64,000 bases of DNA. Origin: Butyrivibrio sp. MB2005 (lineage in GTDB: Bacteria; Bacillota; Clostridia; Lachnospirales; Lachnospiraceae). Shown piece after piece: positions 33,265-42,895 of this stretch. Under the pieces are notes generated by a model. The model was not told the DNA's origin. It worked only from the letters and a program-made list of their open reading frames with translations, and searched no databases. The first letter of the stretch is position 1. Each line of letters opens with the position of its first letter. Location of the stretch: assembly GCF_000424285.1 (NCBI RefSeq), contig NZ_AUJP01000003.1, positions 186,001 through 250,000 of the forward strand, read 5' to 3'. The translations under genes and the position numbers were made by a program.

Positions 33265-36200
33265 TCTATAAAATATATGCGGGGAACTATCTTATATACG
33301 ATAGTCGGGATGATAAAAGCTTTATAGTAAACCCAACCTTGGAACTAGAGGTAAATAAGGCGGGTAGCCTTTCATTTACGATTCTTCCAGGGGATAATGT
33401 AAGGGACATAATATTGAGAATGAGGTCGACTATTACTGTTTTGCGGGATAGGAAAAATATATTTACCGGAAGAGTAATAGAATATGAGGATGACTTTAAT
33501 GATAGAAGGTCAGTGTATTGTGAGGGTGCATTGGCCTTTTTTAATGATTCTGTTCAGCCACTTGCCGAGTATCATGGAATGACGGTAAGGGGCTATCTTG
33601 AGAAATTAGTATCTGTTCATAATAGCCAGGTTGAGAACAATAGGAAGTTCACAGTAGGAGTTGTTACGGCAAGAGATGCTAATGACTCTCTTTATAGATA
33701 TACCAACTACAACAGTACTATTACGGAAATAAAAGAGGACCTTGTTGATGATCTTGGTGGGTACCTCTTTGTAAGAAATGAAAATGGAACGCTCTATCTT
33801 GATTACCTTGGGGATTTCCTTGATACCAGCGATCAGAAGATAGAGTTTGGAGAAAACCTCCTTGATTTTACAAGAGGCTTTAATGCTACTGACCTTGCAA
33901 CAAGGATAATCCCTCTTGGCGCTGTCCTTGAAGGTGAAGAAGATGAAACAATAAAAAAGAGACTTACGATTGATAATATAAATGATGGTAAGAACTATGT
34001 TGAAAACGAAGAAGCAGTAAAGAAATTTGGAAAAATAACAAAGACAGTTATATGGGATGATGTCACAACTGAAACTGCTCTTTTATCTAAGGCGAAGAAA
34101 TATTTAAGTGAGTCCCAGTTTGATAACATGACTATAGAGTGTAGAGCTTTGGACCTTCACTATGCTGATGGTGATATCCCTGCATTTTCTATTGGACAGT
34201 ATGTGTGGGTTATATCAAATCCTCACGGCCTTAAGAAGAGATTTCCTGTAAGTAAGCTTGTTTTATCCTTGGATAATGTTGCTGATAATACGATAACTCT
34301 TGGAACGACAGAGAGGAGCAGAACTCTTACAGGAGCTTCTGTTGATGCGAATGCTGATATTTTAAGAAGAATTGAAAATATCCCTGATCCGCATAACGTA
34401 CTTGCAGAAGCTAAGAGAAATGCTACAGCCCTTATAAAAATGGCAACACACGGTTATGTAGTAACAGAGCCAAATGAAATACTTATCATGGATACCAAAG
34501 ATAAGACAACTGCAAAGAAGATATGGAGATGGAACCAGGGAGGCCTTGGATTTTCTAAGACAGGATATGAAGGAGAGTATCCACTTGCTATTACGCAAGA
34601 TGGTGCAATAGTAGCTGACTATATAACAGCTGGAAAGCTTAATGCAAACCTCATTAAGACAGGAATGCTTTCTGATATGAAGGGAACGAACTATTGGAAC
34701 ATGGAAACAGGTGAGTTCTCTTTGCAGACAGGTAAGATTGGTGAGATAAGCGTTGAAAATATAGAAGATGCTGTAACAAAAGGAATCATTGATGTAGATG
34801 TTGAGTATGCGCAGAATGATTCATCAACTACAGCTCCTACATCGGGATGGAGTACAAAAGCTCCTGCCTGGGCTGATGGAAAGTATATGTGGCAAAGAAC
34901 AAAGACTACCACAGCAGATGGAGAAGCTGAGTATAGCGCTGCTACATGCATTTCGGGAGCTGCTGGAAAATCCGGTGCCCCGGGGTCTTCAGGGAGTCCC
35001 GGAAAAGATGGCAAAAATGGAAGCGACGGAAAAGGCGTAACTTCCATAGTGGAGCAGTACTACCTTTCAACATCAAATGAAAAGCAGGAAGGTGGATCAT
35101 GGCAAACAACATGCCCAGCTTGGAAGTCTGGAACATATATCTGGACAAGAAGCGCAGTTACCTGGACAGATAAGACGACAACGTATACGACACCTACTCT
35201 TGCAAATGGGATAAACACAGCAAATACAAATGCAAACAGTGCAAAGACTACAGTAAATAACCTAAAGATTGGCTGTAGAAATCTTGTATTTGATGGATGC
35301 TTTGCAAATACTTCTGCGAAATGGACTGCCTGGGGAACTCCTGCTACAAGAGAAACTGTAAAGATAGGTGGGAAGACTTGGCTACATATTGTCAGTAATA
35401 CTAAGTGGCAGGGACTAAGCCAGAACAGATCAAAAAGATTTGGTAATAACGATTATAAGGAAATAGAGCCTGGAACGTACATGGTATCAGTCATGGCATA
35501 TGCAAAGGCTGCAACAAAGCTTAGCGTGGGTTTTCACTGGTTTAAGACAGGCTCTACAACTATAGAATCAGAAGTCTGGGCTACTTTTGATGTTACAACA
35601 GCTCCTAAAAGATATAGCAAGCAGATAACAGTTCCTGCAAATATCACAGGCTTTAACGTGATGGTTGGTATGTATAACGATACTGCAGCTGAATTTTGGA
35701 TGAGTGAGCTTATGTTTGAAGCAGGTAATAAAGCATCAGCTTATACTCCGGCACCAGAAGATTTGCAAAGTTATGCAGATATGGTTTCAACTGCAGCTGT
35801 TAATAACCAAACGCAGACAAGTATCTTTAATAAGCTGACAAACAATGGACAGACGCAGGGAATATATCTAAAAGATGGAAAACTGTATATCAATGCGGAA
35901 TATATAGCAACAGGAATCCTTAAGTCAAAAGATGGTCAGAGTTTTTACCTGGACCTTGATAAAGGGATACTTAAAATGAATGCAACGCAGCTATCTGTGA
36001 CAGGATCTACTCTTACAAATCTCTGGAGGAATTCGGCATTTTTTAATTATATAGGAACTACATGGCTTAATGCTTCTTCTGGAGATAGAGGGATATGGAT
36101 GGGGGATTCTAATAACGCTACTAACGGTGAAGTGGCTTGGATGGATATCAATAATGAAGTCCCAGATGGGGTCCCCGTAATGAATTCGTTGTGGATAAAG

Positions 36201-37571
36201 CCATATATTACAACGCAAACACCTGGAGTAGGACAGACAGTTGCTATTACAGCTGGAAGATATATGTTCTCATTTTATTATAGGGCAATATTAAGTCCAA
36301 ACCTCTTAAGGAATACCGCAGATAAAAAGCTTGATTCGTCAATTACGGATACAGGATGGTTTTTAACATCTAATGGTAATGGAAAAGCTTCTGTTGTGAC
36401 TGGATACAATAACCTGGGAACAACTGATAGATACATACTTCCTTATCCTCTTGCTTATGCTATTACAGGTAATACAACAGGCATTAAGGATTTTGCACAG
36501 AAAGTATCTCTTACAAAAGGAACGACTTATGTCCTTTCATGGTATTCAAGGCTTGTAGGTGGAACAACATCTGCAACGATACTTGTAAGAAACTGGAATA
36601 CTACAACAAATGCGTGTGAACTCACACTTTTTAATGCGAAGATGACTAACACAGCATGGGAAAGAAGATGCGTTAAGTTTACTGCTACAAATGAAACAAG
36701 TGAGATAACAAATATCCAATTTGGCGTTTCTGGAGCTGGAAATGTGCAATTTGCATGCATGAAGCTTGAACAGGCAGATTATTGTTCGCTTTATGTTCCA
36801 CATACAGCAGATGCTTCGTACAAGGAATCAGATAGAGTATACTATAGGGTCCTTCATAGATGGGGAATGAATTCATCATATGGAATTTATGACTCTGTCT
36901 CAAATACTATAGCGGAAATAAAATCAAAAAAGTGGAACAGGCATGTTGTTGAAGAGACTTTTACAAAGAACAAAGATGTGAATGGTAAAAGGGATCTTAT
37001 GAATTCTGCCTATTTCGAAAGCAATAACAATGGTAGGTACAACACAGGAATGCGAGTTGCCACAATGAATGGCATTTCAATTGAGTTTTGTGGACTTATG
37101 CTAGCAAAGATAGCAAAGAATGATAACCTTCAAGCTGTAGCAGCAGCGTGTAAATGGGTACCTAATGGCTCTGATCAGATGTATAAAGATTCCATTGTAG
37201 CAACCATGAACGGATCATCAGCGACAGATTCAAATCAGGGTTTATATCTTAATAGTTCAGGCCAGCTTTGTATCAATGCCAGTATGATAAAGAGTGGCAC
37301 GATATCGGCTGATAAGATAAAGACAGGAACGTTATCGTCCATAGCTATAAACAATAACGGGAATTTCCAAGTCAATTCAGGCGGAAGTGTGACTATTAAA
37401 TCTGGAAATCTTACGGTTAAGGAAAGTGATAGTAAGCTCATAAGGTTTAATACATCAAGTGGAATACCACAGATTCATCTAACTGATGGATCAAGAGATA
37501 CGCTTATAACGCCAGGGCATATCTACTATACAAACAATAAGGGAGTTTATACAGAACTCACTAATCATTAA
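33261..37571 (+). CDS. Large tail/receptor-binding protein (Tal-like), 1436 aa
   Basis: The N-terminal 370 residues match the Tal/gp18-like tail hub (YDSRDDKSFIVNPTLELE start). A helical linker leads to repeated sugar-binding-like modules: two WSTKAPAW/WQTTCPAW units near 520-640, a short collagen-like GXY stretch (about 568-592), jelly-roll-like parts near 670-830 and 1010-1200, and a beta-rich trimeric C-terminus (SADKIKTGTL). It probably contains the host-binding fibre fused to the hub. Peptidase activity is not shown. Confidence 0.88.
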   Translation: MIYKIYAGNYLIYDSRDDKSFIVNPTLELEVNKAGSLSFTILPGDNVRDIILRMRSTITVLRDRKNIFTGRVIEYEDDFNDRRSVYCEGALAFFNDSVQPLAEYHGMTVRGYLEKLVSVHNSQVENNRKFTVGVVTARDANDSLYRYTNYNSTITEIKEDLVDDLGGYLFVRNENGTLYLDYLGDFLDTSDQKIEFGENLLDFTRGFNATDLATRIIPLGAVLEGEEDETIKKRLTIDNINDGKNYVENEEAVKKFGKITKTVIWDDVTTETALLSKAKKYLSESQFDNMTIECRALDLHYADGDIPAFSIGQYVWVISNPHGLKKRFPVSKLVLSLDNVADNTITLGTTERSRTLTGASVDANADILRRIENIPDPHNVLAEAKRNATALIKMATHGYVVTEPNEILIMDTKDKTTAKKIWRWNQGGLGFSKTGYEGEYPLAITQDGAIVADYITAGKLNANLIKTGMLSDMKGTNYWNMETGEFSLQTGKIGEISVENIEDAVTKGIIDVDVEYAQNDSSTTAPTSGWSTKAPAWADGKYMWQRTKTTTADGEAEYSAATCISGAAGKSGAPGSSGSPGKDGKNGSDGKGVTSIVEQYYLSTSNEKQEGGSWQTTCPAWKSGTYIWTRSAVTWTDKTTTYTTPTLANGINTANTNANSAKTTVNNLKIGCRNLVFDGCFANTSAKWTAWGTPATRETVKIGGKTWLHIVSNTKWQGLSQNRSKRFGNNDYKEIEPGTYMVSVMAYAKAATKLSVGFHWFKTGSTTIESEVWATFDVTTAPKRYSKQITVPANITGFNVMVGMYNDTAAEFWMSELMFEAGNKASAYTPAPEDLQSYADMVSTAAVNNQTQTSIFNKLTNNGQTQGIYLKDGKLYINAEYIATGILKSKDGQSFYLDLDKGILKMNATQLSVTGSTLTNLWRNSAFFNYIGTTWLNASSGDRGIWMGDSNNATNGEVAWMDINNEVPDGVPVMNSLWIKPYITTQTPGVGQTVAITAGRYMFSFYYRAILSPNLLRNTADKKLDSSITDTGWFLTSNGNGKASVVTGYNNLGTTDRYILPYPLAYAITGNTTGIKDFAQKVSLTKGTTYVLSWYSRLVGGTTSATILVRNWNTTTNACELTLFNAKMTNTAWERRCVKFTATNETSEITNIQFGVSGAGNVQFACMKLEQADYCSLYVPHTADASYKESDRVYYRVLHRWGMNSSYGIYDSVSNTIAEIKSKKWNRHVVEETFTKNKDVNGKRDLMNSAYFESNNNGRYNTGMRVATMNGISIEFCGLMLAKIAKNDNLQAVAAACKWVPNGSDQMYKDSIVATMNGSSATDSNQGLYLNSSGQLCINASMIKSGTISADKIKTGTLSSIAINNNGNFQVNSGGSVTIKSGNLTVKESDSKLIRFNTSSGIPQIHLTDGSRDTLITPGHIYYTNNKGVYTELTNH

Positions 37572-37578
37572 GAAACTT

Positions 37579-37602
37579 GCATCCGTTATGGGTGCTATTT
37601 TT
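37579..37602 (+). terminator. Terminator-like hairpin before the holin gene
   Basis: Six-bp stem GCATCC/GGGTGC (37579-37584 with 37590-37595) and a T-rich tract to 37602; the holin GGAGG is at 37613-37617. Confidence 0.6.
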
Positions 37603-37626
37603 ATGCAAAAAAGGAGGAAACAGCAT

Positions 37627-38046
37627 ATGAAAAATGTAGTAACTATTGGACAGTATATCTTTTCAGGAATAGGAGGTGTTATGGGTTGGATTTTTGGGGG
37701 ATTTGATGGTTTTCTTTATGCGCTTATAGTGTTTGTCGTAATTGACTATCTTACTGGTGTTATGGCTGCGATCTATACAAAGCAACTTTCAAGTGAGGTT
37801 GGGTTTAAAGGGATAGCAAGGAAGGTGGCGATATTCCTTCTTGTTGGTGTAGGAAACATCATTGATGTTGAAATCCTAAAGGCAGGTGCGGTTCTTAGAA
37901 CAGCAGTGATCTTCTTCTATATTTCAAACGAAGGAATCTCTATCATTGAAAATGCTGCAAGGCTTGATCTGCCTATCCCTAAGAAGCTAATTGACGTACT
38001 TGAGCAGATAAAGGACAGTGATGTGAATGACAAAACTTCAAAGTGA
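37627..38046 (+). CDS. Phi29-family holin, 139 aa
   Basis: Matches the phi29-type holin family (GWIFGGFDGFLYALIVFVVI and DYLTGVMAAI). Hydrophobic segments near residues 12-30, 35-55 and 75-110 fit membrane insertion. It permeabilises the membrane so the lysin can reach the wall. ATG 37627 is nine bases after GGAGG. It overlaps the lysin gene by 20 bases. Confidence 0.93.
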   Translation: MKNVVTIGQYIFSGIGGVMGWIFGGFDGFLYALIVFVVIDYLTGVMAAIYTKQLSSEVGFKGIARKVAIFLLVGVGNIIDVEILKAGAVLRTAVIFFYISNEGISIIENAARLDLPIPKKLIDVLEQIKDSDVNDKTSK

Positions 38047-38755
38047 TTTCATAAAGATGATTGGTGATGCCGCAGTTTCTTATTACAAGGACTACGGCAT
38101 CTTGCCGTCACTCACGATTGCACAGGCTATTTTAGAATCCAAGTGGGGAAGGAGCGGCCTTTCAAGAGATTGCTATAACTTCTTTGGTATGAAATGGTTA
38201 AAAGGGTGCGGCTGTGACTATAAAGAGTATGAAACCAAAGAACAGAATAAAGATGGAAGTTACAAAACTATCATTGCAAAGTTCAGGAAATATGGAAGTG
38301 TATCGGAGGGGATAAGGGGATATTATGAATTCCTTCAGTATAAAAGGTATAGAAATTTAAGAGGAGTAACAGACTATAAAAAGGCTTGTGACCTTATCCG
38401 TAAAGATGGATGGGCTACAAGCCTTTCTTATGCTGAAAACCTAAAAAGATACATAAAGCAGTATGATCTTGATGATTATGACAGGGATGTACTTGGAATT
38501 AAGAAGGATGCCAAGAAGTATGTGGTTACAGCATCCGCAATAAAGGTAAGAGAAGGCGCTGGAATAAGCTTCTCACAGAAAGCAGTAAAGGACACAATAC
38601 TTGCCCAGAGCAACCCGATCGGAAAAGCGATCTACAAAAAGGGCACAGTTATCCATGTGCTTCAAACCATAGCGAGGTCTGATTCAGAGATATGGGGAAG
38701 AACAGTAGATGGTTATGTGGCTTTAAAGTATGACAGCAAAGATTATGTTATGTGA
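38027..38755 (+). CDS. Phage endolysin, glucosaminidase plus SH3-like domain, 242 aa
   Basis: Residues about 5-150 match the glucosaminidase (LytG/FlgJ C) family: LPSLTIAQAILESKWGRSGL with the catalytic Glu, NFFGMK, then KYGSVSEGIRGYYEFL. The C-terminal 80 residues resemble a bacterial SH3 wall-binding domain. It should cleave peptidoglycan glycan strands at lysis. No signal peptide, so release depends on the holin. Confidence 0.93.
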   Translation: MTKLQSDFIKMIGDAAVSYYKDYGILPSLTIAQAILESKWGRSGLSRDCYNFFGMKWLKGCGCDYKEYETKEQNKDGSYKTIIAKFRKYGSVSEGIRGYYEFLQYKRYRNLRGVTDYKKACDLIRKDGWATSLSYAENLKRYIKQYDLDDYDRDVLGIKKDAKKYVVTASAIKVREGAGISFSQKAVKDTILAQSNPIGKAIYKKGTVIHVLQTIARSDSEIWGRTVDGYVALKYDSKDYVM

Positions 38756-38860
38756 AAGGAATAATAGGTTTGTAATTTTTGATATATGCACCTGAGTGCC
38801 ACCATTTGCGCATAAGTGCCTATAATATTGGAAATCTTTGGGATATATATCTATGGAAAG

Positions 38861-38914
38861 CGCTTACATATAAGCGGATAATCAATCTTTGCGCGCTATA
38901 TACCATATATGGTA
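38861..38914 (+). promoter_or_regulatory. Paired palindromes upstream of the 38938 gene
   Basis: CGCTTA/TAAGCG (38861-38866 with 38871-38876) and the 14-bp palindrome TACCATATATGGTA (38901-38914) lie just before the ribosome site of the next gene. They look like operators for an accessory gene promoter. Confidence 0.4.
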
Positions 38915-38937
38915 ACAAAATATGAGGAGATTGTTTT

Positions 38938-39174
38938 ATGTGTAAGTATTGTTCAGAAGATGGAAGTATGGATGTTTTAGACAAATCATTCTTTGATGAA
39001 AGTATTGATGTGGGTGTGTTTGGGGTGCTTATTGTTAACGGAAGAGTATATGCTAAAAGGTCATGTTTAGAGTTTTCGGTCATCACAGATACAGGAGAAG
39101 CCAAGGTGTATAGGAAAGACATAAAAGTTTGTCCATTTTGTGGAAGAACCATGGAGTATACCGCAGATAGATAG
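38938..39174 (+). CDS. Small zinc-binding protein, 78 aa
   Basis: CKYC at residues 2-5 and CPFCG near 65-69 form two halves of a zinc site around a beta-rich middle. Proteins like this occur at the ends of Firmicute phages with no known role. GAGGAG precedes the ATG. Confidence 0.7.
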   Translation: MCKYCSEDGSMDVLDKSFFDESIDVGVFGVLIVNGRVYAKRSCLEFSVITDTGEAKVYRKDIKVCPFCGRTMEYTADR

Positions 39175-39213
39175 TTTATCTTAATTTAAGACTCTATTTA
39201 TAAGGTATTAAGT

Positions 39214-39270
39214 CCGGCGTGGGATAATTAATCTGGTAAATTGTATTGTTTAATTTAGTCTACGCCGGAG
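39214..39270 (+). promoter_or_regulatory. Long-range hairpin next to the 39280 ribosome site
   Basis: CCGGCGT (39214-39220) pairs with ACGCCGG (39262-39268); the GGAGG ribosome site starts inside the second arm. Folding would limit ribosome access, as with the hairpin at 19286-19332. Confidence 0.45.
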
Positions 39271-39279
39271 GATAGAGAA

Positions 39280-39789
39280 ATGAAGTGCCCTGGATGTGGA
39301 AAAGAATGTAAAGAAGATATGAAGTTTTGCTCTGAATGTGGATATCCTATAGGGGCTTATAAAGAGCGAGTGCACAATAATACATTAGAGAGGAATGGGA
39401 TAACTCAGGGTGATAGTCCTATAGTACATGTTAAAAATGATAATAAAAACCAAACAGGTAAAGTGCCTCTTGGGACAGTAGAATCTACGGAAATATCTGA
39501 GAAATTCTCAAAACCGCTGAAAATAATAGCTCTAATACTTAGTGGATTTCTTGTATCTATATTTACTTCGCGGATGGATTCATTGCTATATGGATTTATT
39601 GTAGGAATAGCGATGATGCCAATTATTTGGTTCTTCATTAGAGTAAAAATAGTAGCTTCATTGGGGCCTAATGCGTATAAAACTGCATCTCCATGGCTTT
39701 TTGGAGGCCCAGTTACTGACGCAGTTCTTCTTTTTAGCATAGGATACGTACTATGGCCTATTATGCAGTTAGTTTCTTGTTTTATATAG
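39280..39789 (+). CDS. Zinc-ribbon membrane protein, 169 aa
   Basis: CPGC...CSECG (Cys 3, 6, 17, 20) forms a zinc ribbon. Three hydrophobic segments follow (about 84-102, 107-125 and 148-169). Function unknown. It overlaps the upstream open region of the Mrr-type nuclease frame and probably shares its transcript, so it may be a partner in a two-gene module. Confidence 0.7.
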   Translation: MKCPGCGKECKEDMKFCSECGYPIGAYKERVHNNTLERNGITQGDSPIVHVKNDNKNQTGKVPLGTVESTEISEKFSKPLKIIALILSGFLVSIFTSRMDSLLYGFIVGIAMMPIIWFFIRVKIVASLGPNAYKTASPWLFGGPVTDAVLLFSIGYVLWPIMQLVSCFI

Positions 39790-39836
39790 CAATTAGTGAA
39801 CCTGTGTGGGCAAAAAAATTATGGGAGAAACAAGCT

Positions 39837-41222
39837 ATGGCAACCTGTTTTTATTGTAATACAGTAGTCTCGGATAATCCGTTTAATTTAAAAGATAAAT
39901 ATATGGTGGCGGGAGGACTTGGAAAAGGACAGGTGTATGTGTGCAAATCCTGTGCACGCCAAGCAGGAGTTGATAGCGTTTTCAAAAGCATGTATGTAAC
40001 AGCAAAAGCAATAAAGAATGAGCTTGATAGGAAACGTAGTATTCAGAAAGCAAGCACTTACAGTAATTCGCCGTGTGAGAAAAGCGATTCGGAGTTGGCT
40101 TTCGAGGCATTTGGAAAGCAATATGGATATCGGTGTCAAATTATAAAAAGAATTTCAATAAAAACAGATCACCTTTTTTCATTAAATCATTCAGATGATT
40201 ATAGGGCAGCATTTTTGTTAAAACTCAGAAATATGATAGTAACAGGTGCTGATGAACAGGATGTATTGGAGTTCATGACTATGCTTGTATGCAGTCTGGC
40301 TTATAACGAGGGAATTACTTTTTTTATAGACTATGATATGACGTATAAAGAGTTTAATTCTTTCGACAATGAATATAATGAAAAAAGGAAGGAGTTAGGG
40401 CTAAGCGAAGATAGAACAGTTTTTGATAATCTTATAATTTATAAGTTTGATTCTATGCTGCCAATTGCTCTTTCAAGTATTAAAAAAATCATAAGCGAAA
40501 ATCCGGATTTCTTTGTTGTATTAGTGCTTCCAGAATGCTATCGAAGAATAACGAAAGAAATAGAAGATTTGATGCTTCCTTTTCTTCTTAAGAAAAATTA
40601 TGTAAGATTTGTTTTCTTTACTGCAGCAAAAAATCATGACATAAATGGAAAGTTAGCAAGAGACTTCTTTACTGTATACGATGCAAAAGAACTTAGCAAT
40701 ATATTTAATTATCCTAGAAAGTTTATTGATGCATCAGATTATAGCCTTGATTATGATACACTCGAGAAAAAATATGATAAGGTCTACGATAGTGAAGAGC
40801 TAGAGGAGATATTTCATGAAAATGTTGATAAGAGTGTAGATGTTCTTTTAGAAAACGATCCAAGAACATTTAAGTCAACAATGGATAAAGGGACCTCTTT
40901 TGAAAAACATTGTGCAATTTTGTTGGAGCATAATGGATTTACCAATGTTCGAACTACTAAAGGCTCCGGCGATCATGGAGTTGATATATTAGCTGAAAGA
41001 TTTGATGTCACTTTCGCAATTCAATGTAAGTGCTACGATGGTATGGTTGGAAATGGTGCTGTACAAGAAGCGTTTACCGGAAAAGCCTTTTATAATTGTG
41101 ATATAGCTGTAGTATTAACAAACAGTGATTTTACGCAGCAGGCAATTGATGAGGCAAAGAGTATTGGTGTAAAGCTATGGGGAAGGGATAAGCTAAAAGA
41201 ATTTGAACAGAATATGGAATAA
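39837..41222 (+). CDS. Mrr-type restriction endonuclease, 461 aa
   Basis: The C-terminal domain (about residues 345-455) is Mrr_cat: FEKHCAILLEHNGFTNV, then GDHGVDILAE with the catalytic Asp and IQCKCY with the Gln-x-Lys pair. The N-terminus has a zinc-ribbon-like pair of CxxC motifs (CFYC, CKSC), and the middle 250 residues are of unknown type. Mrr enzymes cleave modified DNA, so this is probably a prophage-borne anti-phage nuclease. I take ATG 39837 after GGGAG, not the upstream ATG 39753. Confidence 0.85.
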   Translation: MATCFYCNTVVSDNPFNLKDKYMVAGGLGKGQVYVCKSCARQAGVDSVFKSMYVTAKAIKNELDRKRSIQKASTYSNSPCEKSDSELAFEAFGKQYGYRCQIIKRISIKTDHLFSLNHSDDYRAAFLLKLRNMIVTGADEQDVLEFMTMLVCSLAYNEGITFFIDYDMTYKEFNSFDNEYNEKRKELGLSEDRTVFDNLIIYKFDSMLPIALSSIKKIISENPDFFVVLVLPECYRRITKEIEDLMLPFLLKKNYVRFVFFTAAKNHDINGKLARDFFTVYDAKELSNIFNYPRKFIDASDYSLDYDTLEKKYDKVYDSEELEEIFHENVDKSVDVLLENDPRTFKSTMDKGTSFEKHCAILLEHNGFTNVRTTKGSGDHGVDILAERFDVTFAIQCKCYDGMVGNGAVQEAFTGKAFYNCDIAVVLTNSDFTQQAIDEAKSIGVKLWGRDKLKEFEQNME

Positions 41223-41280
41223 AGAGCTTGTCCGGATTGTAATCCATAGAAGAATAAAGATTCAGAAATAAAAACTTTAG

Positions 41281-41320
41281 AGGTCATGAATGGCATATAT
41301 TGCGGTTTATGGCCTTTTTT
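41281..41320 (+). terminator. Terminator after the Mrr gene
   Basis: Stem AGGTCAT/ATGGCCT (41281-41287 with 41309-41315, one wobble) and a T-run to 41320. It separates the accessory cassette from the recombinases. Confidence 0.6.
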
Positions 41321-41386
41321 ATTTGGATCAAACGTTGCTATTAGCTGAATACAGAGGTAACATGTGACACTACGAGGAGGAAGGCT

Positions 41387-42895
41387 ATGACAGTTGAAGT
41401 CATAAAAGGAAAAAAGAAAAAAGGAAAGATTAAAGCCGCTGCTTACTGTAGAGTTTCATCTATCTCTGACGAGCAAGAGACATCGATTGAAAACCAGATT
41501 GATTACTATACTAAGATGATTAAGGAGAATCCTACATACGAGTTTGTCGATGTTTACTATGATCAAGGAATTTCAGGTTATGTGGAACGAAGACCGGGAT
41601 TCCAAAGAATGATGAAAGATGCAAGACAAGGAAAGATTGATCTTATAATAACTAAATCAGTGACAAGATTTGCAAGAAATACCGATACCGTTCTTAAGGC
41701 TTCAAGAGAGCTAAAAGAACTTGGAATCGGTATTTTTTTTGAACTTCAAAATATGAATACCCTTACAGAGGAAGGGGAGCTTCTTCTTACTATTTATGCT
41801 GCATTTGCTCAAGGAGAGAGTGATACATACAAAGACCTAGCAAATCTAAATTATAAAAGACGATTTGATGACTGCAAGCCATTTTACAATATTCAGAACG
41901 TTCTTGGATTCGATATGGATAAAGAAATGAATGTAGTTGTTAATCGTGATGAAGCAAAGAACGTAAAACAGATTTTTACCTGGGTAAAGCAAAATTACAG
42001 TACTGTTGAGGTTGTAAGAAAATGTAAGGAAGCCGGAATAACCAATAAACAGGGACAACCGGTTACTAGAGTATTTATTACTAAGACAATAAGAAATGTC
42101 CAGTATAAAGGGGATTACATAATGCAATCGACCTATACTGATGAAAAGAAAATGTCCAGGAAGAATTATGGGAACCTGCCATCTTATTACATAAAGAATG
42201 ATCATCCGGCGATAGTATCAAGGAAGCTGTGGGATGAGGCCAATAAATGCATTGATGCCAGGAGAGATAATAGGCATGCGAGAGTTCAACTAAAGCCCAT
42301 GACTACAGAAAACTATCCATATAAAGACATGATATTTTGCGCAGAATGCGGTGGCTTGATGAGACCACAAAAAAAGAAGTCAGGAATAGAATACACATTT
42401 TTATGTTCAAATCGAAGAAAGTATGGAAGCAAGTTTTGTAGCAATAAGCCTGTTCCTCAGAAAGTAATAGAGAGTTGGGGGAAAATAGATGGCCACGTAT
42501 ATGTTAGCTTCGACAAAAGCAGACCTATACATCAGCAATACAAATACGTAAAGGAAAGCACCTGGAAGAAAGATCATAGCAATAAGAAAATACCTGCCAA
42601 AGAATATACGAATGATAAATGTTTTTATTATCGCAGAATATTCTGTGCAGAATGCGGAAGCTTACTTAGAAAGATAGTTGATGTTGGTGGGCATATAAGA
42701 TTTACTTGTGGCGGGCACCTGGACTTTGGAAATGAGTATTGCAAAGGTGTATGTGTGCCAAAAGAAAAACTTGATAACTTGCCAGAGGAGGCTGGCTACT
42801 ATTTGATAAAGGAGGAAAGAAAGGGTGAAGAAAAGTGTTACAGTTATACCTGCAAAGAAATACGTCCGATCAGAAAAGAGAGGACAAGCAGGTGA
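41387..42895 (+). CDS. Large serine recombinase 1 (divergent), 502 aa
   Basis: The N-terminal resolvase domain has catalytic Ser in YCRVSS (about residue 24) and ITKSVTRFARN near 86-96. The recombinase domain follows, then two zinc ribbons (CAECGG...C and CAECGS...C), one more than usual. The long E-helix segment is unlike the canonical one in the next gene (ESDTYKDLANLNYKRRF). It should act in prophage integration or excision, perhaps with the second recombinase. It overlaps that gene by 71 bases. Confidence 0.93.
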   Translation: MTVEVIKGKKKKGKIKAAAYCRVSSISDEQETSIENQIDYYTKMIKENPTYEFVDVYYDQGISGYVERRPGFQRMMKDARQGKIDLIITKSVTRFARNTDTVLKASRELKELGIGIFFELQNMNTLTEEGELLLTIYAAFAQGESDTYKDLANLNYKRRFDDCKPFYNIQNVLGFDMDKEMNVVVNRDEAKNVKQIFTWVKQNYSTVEVVRKCKEAGITNKQGQPVTRVFITKTIRNVQYKGDYIMQSTYTDEKKMSRKNYGNLPSYYIKNDHPAIVSRKLWDEANKCIDARRDNRHARVQLKPMTTENYPYKDMIFCAECGGLMRPQKKKSGIEYTFLCSNRRKYGSKFCSNKPVPQKVIESWGKIDGHVYVSFDKSRPIHQQYKYVKESTWKKDHSNKKIPAKEYTNDKCFYYRRIFCAECGSLLRKIVDVGGHIRFTCGGHLDFGNEYCKGVCVPKEKLDNLPEEAGYYLIKEERKGEEKCYSYTCKEIRPIRKERTSR

